A stretch of DNA of 38,579 bases from Coriobacteriales bacterium (GTDB lineage: Bacteria; Actinomycetota; Coriobacteriia; Coriobacteriales; UBA8131). Where the stretch lies: contig JAISUQ010000091.1 of NCBI GenBank assembly GCA_031272005.1, positions 1-38,579 of the forward strand, in the 5' to 3' direction. The translations under genes were made by a program, and so were the position numbers. The notes under the pieces were generated by a model. The model had not been told where the DNA came from and ran no database searches. It saw only the letters and a list, made by a program, of their open reading frames with translations. Of the stretch, positions 1-8,009 are shown piece by piece (positions within the stretch are counted from its first letter, which is position 1; every line of letters begins with the position of its first letter).

Positions 1-714
1 GCAACGCCTGGGAATCTCAAGCAGCTGGAGCTGCGCAAACACAACATCGCCAAGCGCGAGGCCGACAGGTTGGATACGGCTGATAAGCTGGTTGCCGCCC
101 TGGATGGACAGACCGTACTCATCGCCGCCAAGGTGGGCGAGGAGGGGCAGTTGTTTGGCTCCGTCACGCCGGTGCAGGTGGCCACAGCCATCAACGAGCG
201 CTTTGGTACCGACATCGACCGCAAGCGGATCGATTTGCATGGTGCCATCAAGGCCGCCGGCCTGCACACCGCCAGCATCAGCATCTATCGTGATGTCAAG
301 GCGACTGTGACCATCGAGGTGGTGGACGAGAAGACCGCCGCCGCCTCCGAGGCGGACAGTGTGGCTGAGGAACTGGTTGCTGAAGGCTTGAGCTCCGAGG
401 AGGCCGCCGAGGTTGCCGAAGATGCTGAGGCCGCAGCAGGCGCGGCCGAGGGTGTGGATGCGGATGCGGCAGGTGATGTGGCAGCTGATGCGGCTGTGGA
501 TGCAGTTGCGGATGCAGCTGTGGATGCAGCCGAGGTCGAGTTCAGCTCTCTGAGCCTGGAAGAGCAGGCCAACATCGCCGATGAAGCCCTGGCTGAGGGT
601 CTGAGTGCCGAAGAAGCGGCAGAAGTGGTGGACGAGGTGGAGGGCGCCATCGACGCCGCCATCGCCGACGCCGTGGTTGCCGAAGTCGCCGAGAACCTGG
701 AAAACCCAGAATGA
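1..714 (+). CDS. rplI: 50S ribosomal protein L9 (5' end outside window) with long Ala/Glu/Asp-rich C-terminal extension
   Basis: Frame is open from base 1: ATPGNLKQLELRKHNIAKREAD...LVAALDGQTVLIAAKVGEEGQLFGSVT...IDLHGAIKAAGLH..., a characteristic L9 C-terminal domain; stop TGA 712-714. Confidence 0.95.
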   Translation, partial: ATPGNLKQLELRKHNIAKREADRLDTADKLVAALDGQTVLIAAKVGEEGQLFGSVTPVQVATAINERFGTDIDRKRIDLHGAIKAAGLHTASISIYRDVKATVTIEVVDEKTAAASEADSVAEELVAEGLSSEEAAEVAEDAEAAAGAAEGVDADAAGDVAADAAVDAVADAAVDAAEVEFSSLSLEEQANIADEALAEGLSAEEAAEVVDEVEGAIDAAIADAVVAEVAENLENPE

Positions 715-720
715 CGCTGA

Positions 721-764
721 AGAAGCTCCGTCTGGTTGGCTAAGCCCAACCCGGCGGAGCTTCT
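721..764 (+). terminator. Strong hairpin downstream of rplI
   Basis: Perfect 10-bp arms AGAAGCTCCG (721-730) / CGGAGCTTCT (755-764) with inner GGTTGG/CCAACC pairing. Confidence 0.7.
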
Positions 765-792
765 GAGAATCCAACTCGGCAGTGTATTCAGC

Positions 793-1560
793 TCAGCAGT
801 GACTGAGCCAACAACTCCGACCGCGTTCCCGATTCTGCCGGGCGATGCGATTCAGGGTGCCAGAGAAGCCGATTATCACGCTCTCCAGTAAGAACAGGGC
901 AATCATCGTCGGGGTCCAACCGTCGGTGATGGCTCGAGGCAGACTCATATCCTCTGTCGCGGCAAAGACGGCTACGCTGACAGCCGAAACCACAATGACT
1001 CCAATCAACGGCACGACACTGCGGCGTGGCCGGTTGGCTGCGCGCGTTGTTTGGCCAAACCCCTTGTTCGCGTCTCCCGGGTGCGGAGCGGCAGCCGGTC
1101 TGACGCTGGGTAGATTGCGACGGAGCAACTCATAGCCCGCAAATGCCAGAAACTCCAGGATGCAGGCACCGACAAACAACAAGTTAACCAAACCCCAGCT
1201 CTGATGGGGTGTCATGGCGCTCAATGGTACGTCTGCGTTTTCCAGCGTGATGGTTGGGATGTCGTAGTCTTCAGCCTTGATGTCGGTGCTGAAATCCGAC
1301 AACGGTTCTGACAGCGTGGAGCTGGAATTGGAGTTGGTCTCGGGAGTACTGTTGGCTCCACTGTCAGTTGCCTGGCTGGTGGCTTCGATAGCTGCTGTCT
1401 CTTCTGTCGCAGAGGCATCCAACTGATCTGTTTGAATCTGGGCCGTTGTGGCTGCCACTGCACTGGCTGGCTGCAGGGCATAAAACAAGGTCGCAATGCC
1501 GACAAAAGCTAACATTAGTTTGAGTAGGAAAGTGAATCTACTTTGTATGAGCCCAACCAT
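793..1560 (-). CDS. Hypothetical membrane protein with N-terminal signal/TM segment and several TM helices
   Basis: ORF track 793..1629; start likely at MVGLIQ (ATG at 1560) preceded by AGGGG; Ser/Thr-rich linker then hydrophobic helices. Confidence 0.6.
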   Translation of the reverse strand: MVGLIQSRFTFLLKLMLAFVGIATLFYALQPASAVAATTAQIQTDQLDASATEETAAIEATSQATDSGANSTPETNSNSSSTLSEPLSDFSTDIKAEDYDIPTITLENADVPLSAMTPHQSWGLVNLLFVGACILEFLAFAGYELLRRNLPSVRPAAAPHPGDANKGFGQTTRAANRPRRSVVPLIGVIVVSAVSVAVFAATEDMSLPRAITDGWTPTMIALFLLESVIIGFSGTLNRIARQNRERGRSCWLSHC

Positions 1561-1755
1561 GGCGCGCCCCTGCCTGTTATGCTCCCCGTGATTCAGAATG
1601 TAACTCAATGATACGCTTCTCCAGCGCAATGACCATCCCCGTTCATCCGGATAAATGGCAAAAGTCGACAGTAAGGTGTGACAGTTGGTAGTGCGACAGC
1701 GTGATAGTGGGCAGGGCCAGCAGGGGCGGTTCTGATCGCCCCCTGATTTGCAGCG

Positions 1756-2697
1756 TCAGCTTCGTGCGGCCAGAAAAGCCTCGGCAAACTCGACCCAGCC
1801 GTCGGCCGTTGGCAGCGAGGTGATAAATGTCGGCAGCCCCTGGGCAACGCGAGTCTCCAGAGCGTGCCGGGCGGATTCGGCGCGCAGGGCGTTTGCTACG
1901 GCAACCAGGCAGCCGGTACTCTGGCCCATGGCGATGTCGCCAACCGAGTCGCCGATGGCCAGTGCCTGCTCAGGGCGCAAGCCCCGCTCGCACATATCCA
2001 GTGCTACGGCAGCAGCCTTGGAGCAACCCCGAGGCAAGAGGTGATAGATGTGCACCACCGGGCAATCCTCAAGCCCAGAAGTGTTGCTGCGGATGATACC
2101 ATTGTCCAAAAGCTGCAATGGCAGATGCTCTTTGGCCAACTCCGCTTCTGCTGCTGCGGTGTCCACGCAACCATGCAGAGCCTGGGAGACGCTGCTGTTG
2201 TAGGGGCGGTAGTATTGCAGCTTGCCGGCAAACGCCACCAGCAGTCTCTCAATCACCCTGCTGTCACGCAGTATCTCATAGGGCTGGACGCCCGCCGGCA
2301 ATTCTCCGGGCTGAAGCCCATCGGCCAGCACGACGTCGCGCCATTCTCCCAATTCAAAGCGGGTCCTGGCGTCATCTCCGATGCCGTGCTGGATGAATGT
2401 GCCCATCTCCCCGATATAGCTGTTCAGATTGAGGATGCGCAGCAGCTCATTGCCACCGCGGGCGTCCCGGCCGGTGACGATGACCACCTCGATGCCGGCT
2501 GCTTTGAGTGCGCACAAGGCCTCTGCTGTGGCAGTGGAGGGCTGTCCGGCGTGGTCGGCCAGCAGGCGGCCGCCGGGGGCGAACAGGGTGCCGTCCAGGT
2601 CGGTGTAGATGGTGGTGACGTTGGCAAATGCCGCCGCTGCCGCTGCTGAGTTTACGCCTGGCAGTGCTGAAGGGGTATACTGTACGTCTGTCTGCAT
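1756..2697 (-). CDS. HAD-superfamily (Cof/IIB-like) hydrolase
   Basis: TTIYTDLDGTLFAPGG (motif I), VIVTGRD (motif II), ALAIGDSVGDIAMGQ (motif IV); start probably MQTDVQ at 2697. Confidence 0.85.
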   Translation of the reverse strand: MQTDVQYTPSALPGVNSAAAAAAFANVTTIYTDLDGTLFAPGGRLLADHAGQPSTATAEALCALKAAGIEVVIVTGRDARGGNELLRILNLNSYIGEMGTFIQHGIGDDARTRFELGEWRDVVLADGLQPGELPAGVQPYEILRDSRVIERLLVAFAGKLQYYRPYNSSVSQALHGCVDTAAAEAELAKEHLPLQLLDNGIIRSNTSGLEDCPVVHIYHLLPRGCSKAAAVALDMCERGLRPEQALAIGDSVGDIAMGQSTGCLVAVANALRAESARHALETRVAQGLPTFITSLPTADGWVEFAEAFLAARS

Positions 2698-2715
2698 AGA
2701 CTCACAGTATACCAA

Positions 2716-4113
2716 TTGTCACTTTGGAAGCGGCTGAAGACCCGGATGGCAGCGAGATCTGCCCCCTTTGACCGATACTCCGAAGATGAGGAACTGAAGG
2801 ATTTATCTGTTTCGATGTTTAGTGAACGTCTCCAATCGCGCATGGTACGCCTGCTGACCCACAAATACCTGCGTCTCGACAACCATGGCGAATTCGCTCT
2901 GCCTGCCGCCAATGCCGGCCAGGAGTACATGCTCTACGCCCATATTCCATTCTGCGAGCAGCTCTGCCCCTATTGCTCGTTCAATCGCTATCCCTTCTCT
3001 GAGGACCGCGCCCGGCGGTACTTTGTCAATCTGCGTCGGGAGATGCAGATGGTGGCGGAGCAGGGCTATGACTTCGTGTCGCTGTATGTGGGCGGCGGCA
3101 CTCCCACCGTGCTGCCTGGCGAGCTGGTGCAGACCATCGACCTGGCCCGGGAGCTGTTTTCGCTGCGCGAGGTCAGTTGCGAGACCAACCCCAACCATCT
3201 CTGCCCGCAGATTCTCGATCAACTGGAGGGGAGGGTGCAGCGCCTGAGCGTTGGAGTGCAGAGTTTTGACGACGGCTTGCTTCAGCAGATGCAGCGCTAC
3301 GGCAAATACGGCTCCGGGTTGGAGACCCTGGAGCGCATCCTGGCTGTACGCGATCGTTTTAAGAGCTTCAACGTTGATATGATCTTCAACTTTCCCAGCC
3401 AGACGGAAGATATACTGGCAAATGATCTTGCCAGCATATTAGAGAGCGGCGTCTCGCAGGTCAGCTTCTACCCACTGATGGCTTCACCATCGGTGTCGCG
3501 CCAGCTGTCCACCACCGTGGGGCGCGTGGATTACCGCCGCGAGGAGCGCTATTATCGCATCATCTGCGAGGCGCTGACCAGGGGGGATAACCCCGCCTAC
3601 ACTTTCGGCAGCGCCTGGACTTTTAACAAGCGCACCGAAGCCAACACCATGATTGATGAGTACATCGTGGATTTTGAGGAGTATCCGGCTATCGGCTCGG
3701 GGGGACTGTCCTATCTCGGAGGCAGCCTGTTCTGCAACACATTCTCCGTCAAGGAGTATAACGAGCGCATTGAAAGTGGGCGGATGAGTGTCTGCGGCAG
3801 CACGCATTTCTCCAAACACGACCGGATGCGCTACCGCTTCATGATGCAGCTGTTTGGCCTGCGGCTGGACAAACGCCAATGGCAACGCGATTTCGGTTGC
3901 TCGGTGGCCGCTGGCCTGCCCGCCGAATATGGTTTCTTCAAGGCTGCCGGCGCCTTTGCCACAGAAGACGACGAGCAGATTCTGCTCACTCCCAAGGGAC
4001 GCTATCTGATGGTGGCACTGATGCGGGAGTTCTTCATCGGCGTGAACAAGGTCCGCGACCAGGCCCGTGCTGCGCTGGTCGGCGAGGAGCGCGAGTTGCT
4101 CTTCGGCAGCTGA
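2716..4113 (+). CDS. HemW-like / coproporphyrinogen III oxidase-like radical SAM protein
   Basis: AHIPFCEQLCPYCSFNRYPF (CxxxCxxC radical SAM motif), YVGGGTPTVL, SVGVQSFDD, FNVDMIFNFPSQT; TTG start at 2716 or ATG at 2746. Confidence 0.85.
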   Translation: MSLWKRLKTRMAARSAPFDRYSEDEELKDLSVSMFSERLQSRMVRLLTHKYLRLDNHGEFALPAANAGQEYMLYAHIPFCEQLCPYCSFNRYPFSEDRARRYFVNLRREMQMVAEQGYDFVSLYVGGGTPTVLPGELVQTIDLARELFSLREVSCETNPNHLCPQILDQLEGRVQRLSVGVQSFDDGLLQQMQRYGKYGSGLETLERILAVRDRFKSFNVDMIFNFPSQTEDILANDLASILESGVSQVSFYPLMASPSVSRQLSTTVGRVDYRREERYYRIICEALTRGDNPAYTFGSAWTFNKRTEANTMIDEYIVDFEEYPAIGSGGLSYLGGSLFCNTFSVKEYNERIESGRMSVCGSTHFSKHDRMRYRFMMQLFGLRLDKRQWQRDFGCSVAAGLPAEYGFFKAAGAFATEDDEQILLTPKGRYLMVALMREFFIGVNKVRDQARAALVGEERELLFGS

Positions 4114-4139
4114 TGTTGTGGTACCATAATCACCGACGA

Positions 4140-4214
4140 GCGGGTGTCGCCAAGTGGTAAGGCCCAAGCTTCCCAAGCTTGTACTCGCGGGTTCGAATCC
4201 CGTCACCCGCTCCA
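4140..4214 (+). tRNA. tRNA-Gly (anticodon CCC), 3' CCA encoded
   Basis: Cloverleaf: acceptor GCGGGTG/CACCCGC, D arm, anticodon arm CAAGC-TTCCCAA-GCTTG, T arm GCGGG-TTCGAAT-CCCGT, TCCA. Confidence 0.93.
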
Positions 4215-4252
4215 GTAATGCGAGTGCCCCTACAGGGGGCGCTCGCATTACT
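4214..4252 (+). terminator. Long hairpin after tRNA-Gly
   Basis: AGTAATGCGAGTGCCCC-TACAG-GGGGCGCTCGCATTACT, about 17-bp stem with one G.U, no T-tract. Confidence 0.65.
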
Positions 4253-4279
4253 GCAAACTGTGACAGGATTCGATGTCGC

Positions 4280-4320
4280 TTGACTTCTCTGTTCTATCTG
4301 TTATAGTAAAGCTATAACAG
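4280..4320 (+). promoter_or_regulatory. Promoter with overlapping operator upstream of GntR gene
   Basis: TTGACT (4280-4285), 16-nt spacer, TATAGT (4302-4307); perfect inverted repeat CTGTTATAG-TAAAG-CTATAACAG (4298-4320) covers the -10. Confidence 0.7.
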
Positions 4321-4341
4321 ATTTACCTTCGTACAGAGAGG

Positions 4342-4734
4342 TTGACCAAGGTGTTGTTGCAGATTGAGCCGCAGAGTGATGAGCCTATCTATTTGCAGCT
4401 GCGCAATCAGATAGTCCAGGCGTTGGTGCGCGGGGAGCTGAAGGAAGGGGATGCCTTGCCCTCAGTGCGGCGGTTGGCAGTGGATCTGGGCATCAACCTG
4501 CACACCGTGAATAAGGCCTATCAGCTGCTGGAATCCCAAGGTTATCTACACATCTATGGACGCCGCGGTGCCCGTATCACCGCTCCGCTGGCGCCAACCG
4601 GGGACTACGTAGACCAGCTGGCATCCGACCTCAAAAAGCTATATATCGAAGCCCAAAGTCACGGGGTTGACCGCCGGATGTTTGAGCAGACCGTCAAAGC
4701 CATGTTGGCAAAGGAGGCCGAAAATGCCCACTGA
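4342..4734 (+). CDS. GntR family (YtrA-like, short C-terminal domain) transcriptional regulator
   Basis: EPIYLQLRNQIVQALVRGELKEGDALPSVRRLAVDLGINLHTVNKAYQLLESQGYL; TTG start. Confidence 0.9.
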   Translation: MTKVLLQIEPQSDEPIYLQLRNQIVQALVRGELKEGDALPSVRRLAVDLGINLHTVNKAYQLLESQGYLHIYGRRGARITAPLAPTGDYVDQLASDLKKLYIEAQSHGVDRRMFEQTVKAMLAKEAENAH

Positions 4735-5848
4735 GTTGTTCGTCGTCTTTATCCTGCTGATGGATATCCTCTTGATTGTCAGCTTTGCCTTTGTGCCCTA
4801 TGTGACCCGCAAGACCGAGCTGTTCGGTGTCTCCATCCCCTCAGAGCAGACGCGGCTGCCGCAGCTGATGCGCGAGAGGGCAATCTATCGTAATCAGCTG
4901 CTGGTTGGCGGGGCTGTACTGGTGATTTTAAGCCTGCTCCTGATCTGGCGGACCGACCCCAGCTCGCCCTGGATGATCGGCATCTGGCTGTCTGCCGCGT
5001 GCATTTATCTGCTGGCTGCTTTCCTCCTCTACCTGCCACGCCATCGCGCGCTCCAGCGGATCAAGCAGGAGCAGGGTTGGGATGCGCCAACTCAGAAGTC
5101 GGTGGTCATCGCCGATACCACTCCTTACAGCAAAGACACCATCCATCCGGCCTGGAATCTGCTCTATCTGCCGGTGCTGGCGCTGTGGTCGCTGGCGATG
5201 TGGTGGCTCTGGCCTACACTTCCTGATATGGTCCCCACTCACTACAACGCCGCTGGGGAAGCGGACGCCTGGACGCCTAAAGGGCCCTCGTTAATCTGGG
5301 TGCAGCTGGCCATATACCTGTTCATGGCGATAATCATGATTGGCTGCTACTTCATCATCCGTCACTCCCGCCGCCAAAACGATGCCGCCAAACCGCTGGA
5401 GACCCTGGAGCAGGAAAAACGCTTTCGGCGCCTGAACAGCATCTTTGTGCTGGTCGTTGGCCTGCTGACCTTGATATTCATTGAGGCGATGTTCCTCTAT
5501 ATGATGGTTGGCGGCCCCAACGCCACGTTGCTTTGGGCCAGCGTCATTGCTTATCTGGCGATAGTCGCTGTGGGCGTGGTGCTGCTGATGGTCTTTGTGG
5601 GGCAGGGCGGCTCGCGCCTGAGAAGTCGCGCCCAGCAACAGGTCAGCCAGGTCAACTACGATGACGACCGCTTTTGGAAGCTGGGGCTGTTCTACTGCAA
5701 CCGTGACGACCCGGCCCTGTTTGTGGAGAAGCGCTTCGGCATCGGCTGGACGTCTAACTTCGCCCGCCCGTTGAACTGGGTGCTGATCACCGGACTGCTC
5801 GTACTTATCGCCGCTTTGCTGGTCATCACGATCACCCTGTCTGCCTGA
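4724..5848 (+). CDS. DUF1648/SdpI-like multi-pass membrane protein
   Basis: ATG at 4724 overlaps the GntR stop; LPDMVPTHYNAAGEADAWTPKG (DUF1648 signature) plus TM helices and a C-terminal DUF5808-like segment (DDDRFWKLGLFYCNRDDPALFVEKRFGIGWTSNFARP). Confidence 0.8.
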   Translation: MPTELFVVFILLMDILLIVSFAFVPYVTRKTELFGVSIPSEQTRLPQLMRERAIYRNQLLVGGAVLVILSLLLIWRTDPSSPWMIGIWLSAACIYLLAAFLLYLPRHRALQRIKQEQGWDAPTQKSVVIADTTPYSKDTIHPAWNLLYLPVLALWSLAMWWLWPTLPDMVPTHYNAAGEADAWTPKGPSLIWVQLAIYLFMAIIMIGCYFIIRHSRRQNDAAKPLETLEQEKRFRRLNSIFVLVVGLLTLIFIEAMFLYMMVGGPNATLLWASVIAYLAIVAVGVVLLMVFVGQGGSRLRSRAQQQVSQVNYDDDRFWKLGLFYCNRDDPALFVEKRFGIGWTSNFARPLNWVLITGLLVLIAALLVITITLSA

Positions 5849-5861
5849 TGGGAGATGTGCC

Positions 5862-6821
5862 ATGAAACGCGTGCTTGCCTACCTGGCGTTGGTTTTTGGG
5901 ATTACCTGGGGAGTCTGGTTTGCCCTCTTTGGCGTGATTGCTGCAAACCCAGCTGCCTCTGCTCTATATGTGGCTGTAGTGGCAGCCTCGATGTGGGTGC
6001 CGGCAGCATCGGTGAGGCTGGTCAAGTTATTGTGCGGAGAAAAGCGGGTACTGGCTGCCAGCTTCAAACCACTGTTCACCAAACCTCAGGGCAACTGGCA
6101 AAACTACCTGCTGGCCTGGGGTTTGCCAGTGGCGGCTACTCTGGTGGGGGCGGTGCTGTACTTCCTGTGCTTCCCAGAGCAATTCACGTTGAGTAATGAG
6201 TATCTGAAAAACGTGGTGGAGCAGTCCGTGTCGAGCACCATAGCTGCCACAGGCGGCACAACGGACAGTGTAGAGATGCCCGCAGAGAGCCTCTGGCCAT
6301 TGCTGATGGTCTTCCAAATCCTCTTTGCCATAACCCTGGCACCGGCCATCAACAGCCTGTTTGCTCTGGGTGAGGAGATCGGCTGGCGTGGGTTTCTCTA
6401 TCCTCAGCTGGCACAACTGATGCCCCAGCGGTTGGCGTTGCTGTTGACCGGTATAATCTGGGGCTTGTGGCATGCGCCGATTATCGTGCTGATGGGGCAT
6501 AACTATGGCTTTGGCTATTGGGGTGCTCCCATAACAGGTGTGGCGATGATGTGCCTGTTCTGCGTGAGCTTCGGCACCATCCTCAGCTGGCTGACCCAGC
6601 GCAGTGGGAGCATCTGGCCGGCCGCCCTGGGGCACGGTTGCATTAACGCTGTAGGCGGCATCGGTATGCTGTTCTCCACCGTTGACCCTGCTCCCAACCT
6701 GCTGCTTGGTCCCGCTCCGGTTGGGTTTATCGGCACACTGCCGTTTCTGGCCACAGTAATAGTTGTCATGATTCGCACTGCAAAAGAATCGCCTCCACAG
6801 ACAAACAGCGTGGGCGTTTAG
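5862..6821 (+). CDS. CPBP-family (CAAX protease/bacteriocin self-immunity type) intramembrane metalloprotease
   Basis: ALGEEIGWRGFLYPQL and GIIWGLWHAPIIVLMGHNY (EExxxR and HxxxN-type motifs); TM helices. Confidence 0.88.
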   Translation: MKRVLAYLALVFGITWGVWFALFGVIAANPAASALYVAVVAASMWVPAASVRLVKLLCGEKRVLAASFKPLFTKPQGNWQNYLLAWGLPVAATLVGAVLYFLCFPEQFTLSNEYLKNVVEQSVSSTIAATGGTTDSVEMPAESLWPLLMVFQILFAITLAPAINSLFALGEEIGWRGFLYPQLAQLMPQRLALLLTGIIWGLWHAPIIVLMGHNYGFGYWGAPITGVAMMCLFCVSFGTILSWLTQRSGSIWPAALGHGCINAVGGIGMLFSTVDPAPNLLLGPAPVGFIGTLPFLATVIVVMIRTAKESPPQTNSVGV

Positions 6822-7690
6822 CCCAAGGCTCGGCGCTTGCGTTCGGCGGCGATGAAGATGTCGCCTATGGCTTTGAACTCCCGACGTTCCTGGGCGTCCA
6901 GCGTCCCCATACGTTCGTGGGTCAGCGCGTCCATCGGCCTGTAAGCCCTGAAGAACACCTCGTTGCCCTCCTCAGTGATGCTCAACAGGTGCGAGCGCCT
7001 GTCCCCAGCGTCCACATGCAGCTGCACCAGATTGTTGGCAAGCAGGGCTTTGGCGGAGGCGGTGAGGGTGTTCTGGCGCATCAACAAGGTGTTGGCGACA
7101 TCCATGGCCCGCATCGGATTACGCTGCCTGGCCAGGGCAAACAGTATGCTGAAGCTGTTCAGTGTCAGGCCGTGTTGTCTGGCAATCCGGCCCAGGGAGG
7201 CGTATGTGATCAGCACGGCCTCGGCATAGAGCGTATCCGCCCTGACCCGACCGCTCTCCAGTCGGATGTTGCGATGCATCCTGACAATCACCAAAGACCC
7301 CTTGAGCAACAGCTCGCGCTGCGCTGAGGTCAACGGCTGCCAGATGTCGGAGATAACCTGAGCGACCTCCCGATCGATTTGTGGCAGCAGCTGAAGGCCG
7401 CTGGCAGAAAGTACGATGTCGAGGCGTCTGGCATCATCGCCTTGCGCCGCCTTATCCACCAGACCGCGCTGCTCAAGATGGTTGAGGCACAGCGTCACAG
7501 CGCTGGGGGTGAGCCCAAGCCGTTGGCTGAGATGACTGGGGGAGCCGGGGCTGGCTCCCTTGATCAGCTCCAAAAAGATGCAGTATTCAGTCAGGCTGAT
7601 ATCGAAGCAGCGGGCGATGGCTGCTTTGAGGGCATGGGTGGTGTAGATGTTGTTAATCAGGTGATTGAGTGTGAACAGCCCCTGTTTCAT
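6818..7690 (-). CDS. Tandem double-MarR-domain transcriptional regulator
   Basis: Two winged-helix segments in one 290-aa chain: TEYCIFLELIKG...LSQRLGLTPSAVTLCLNHLEQRGLVDKAAQGDDARRLDIVLS and NSFSILFALARQRNPMRAMDVANTLLMRQNTLTASAKALLANNLVQLHVDAGDRRSHLLSITEEG. Confidence 0.8.
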   Translation of the reverse strand: MKQGLFTLNHLINNIYTTHALKAAIARCFDISLTEYCIFLELIKGASPGSPSHLSQRLGLTPSAVTLCLNHLEQRGLVDKAAQGDDARRLDIVLSASGLQLLPQIDREVAQVISDIWQPLTSAQRELLLKGSLVIVRMHRNIRLESGRVRADTLYAEAVLITYASLGRIARQHGLTLNSFSILFALARQRNPMRAMDVANTLLMRQNTLTASAKALLANNLVQLHVDAGDRRSHLLSITEEGNEVFFRAYRPMDALTHERMGTLDAQERREFKAIGDIFIAAERKRRALG

Positions 7691-7699
7691 CAGCTACCC

Positions 7700-7870
7700 C
7701 CTTCGTCTGCCGAGGCACCGTATGTCGCATGCGCCACGGCCGCCGCCGCCGCCGTTTGACTCCTTCGCCTACCGAGGCACCGTTCGCTGCCTGCGCCATG
7801 GCGGCCGCCGCCGTTTGACTTCCCTTCGCCTGCCGGGGCACCGTACGTTACGTTGGCGATGCGCGGATCC
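7700..7870. repeat. Degenerate tandem repeat, about 3 copies of a 61-62 bp GC-rich unit
   Basis: CCTTCG(T/C)CT(G/A)CCG(A/G)GGCACCGT starts at 7700, 7762 and 7823; the first two units end in GCCGCCGCCGTTTGACT. Confidence 0.8.
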
Positions 7871-7911
7871 GAAAGCCGTTGTGCCAATTCTACAGCTTCT
7901 CCATCGGCAAA

Positions 7912-7928
7912 TTCATTGAGTCAATGAA
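7912..7928. promoter_or_regulatory. Perfect palindrome, candidate MarR operator between divergent genes
   Basis: TTCATTGA-G-TCAATGAA. Confidence 0.55.
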
Positions 7929-8009
7929 GCATCTGGTCAAGGGTCTGTTCGCAATCGCCAGCGCAGGGCGTATCTTTGTGGTAATGCAGAAATCTCGAGA
8001 GGAGGCTTC

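Noticed and set aside
5855-6196. Overlapping 113-aa plus-strand ORF
   Set aside because: Alternative frame inside the well-supported CPBP protease gene.
7653-7841. Arg/Ala-rich minus-strand ORF over the tandem repeats
   Set aside because: Generated by GC-rich repeat sequence and overlapping the marR start; no protein support.
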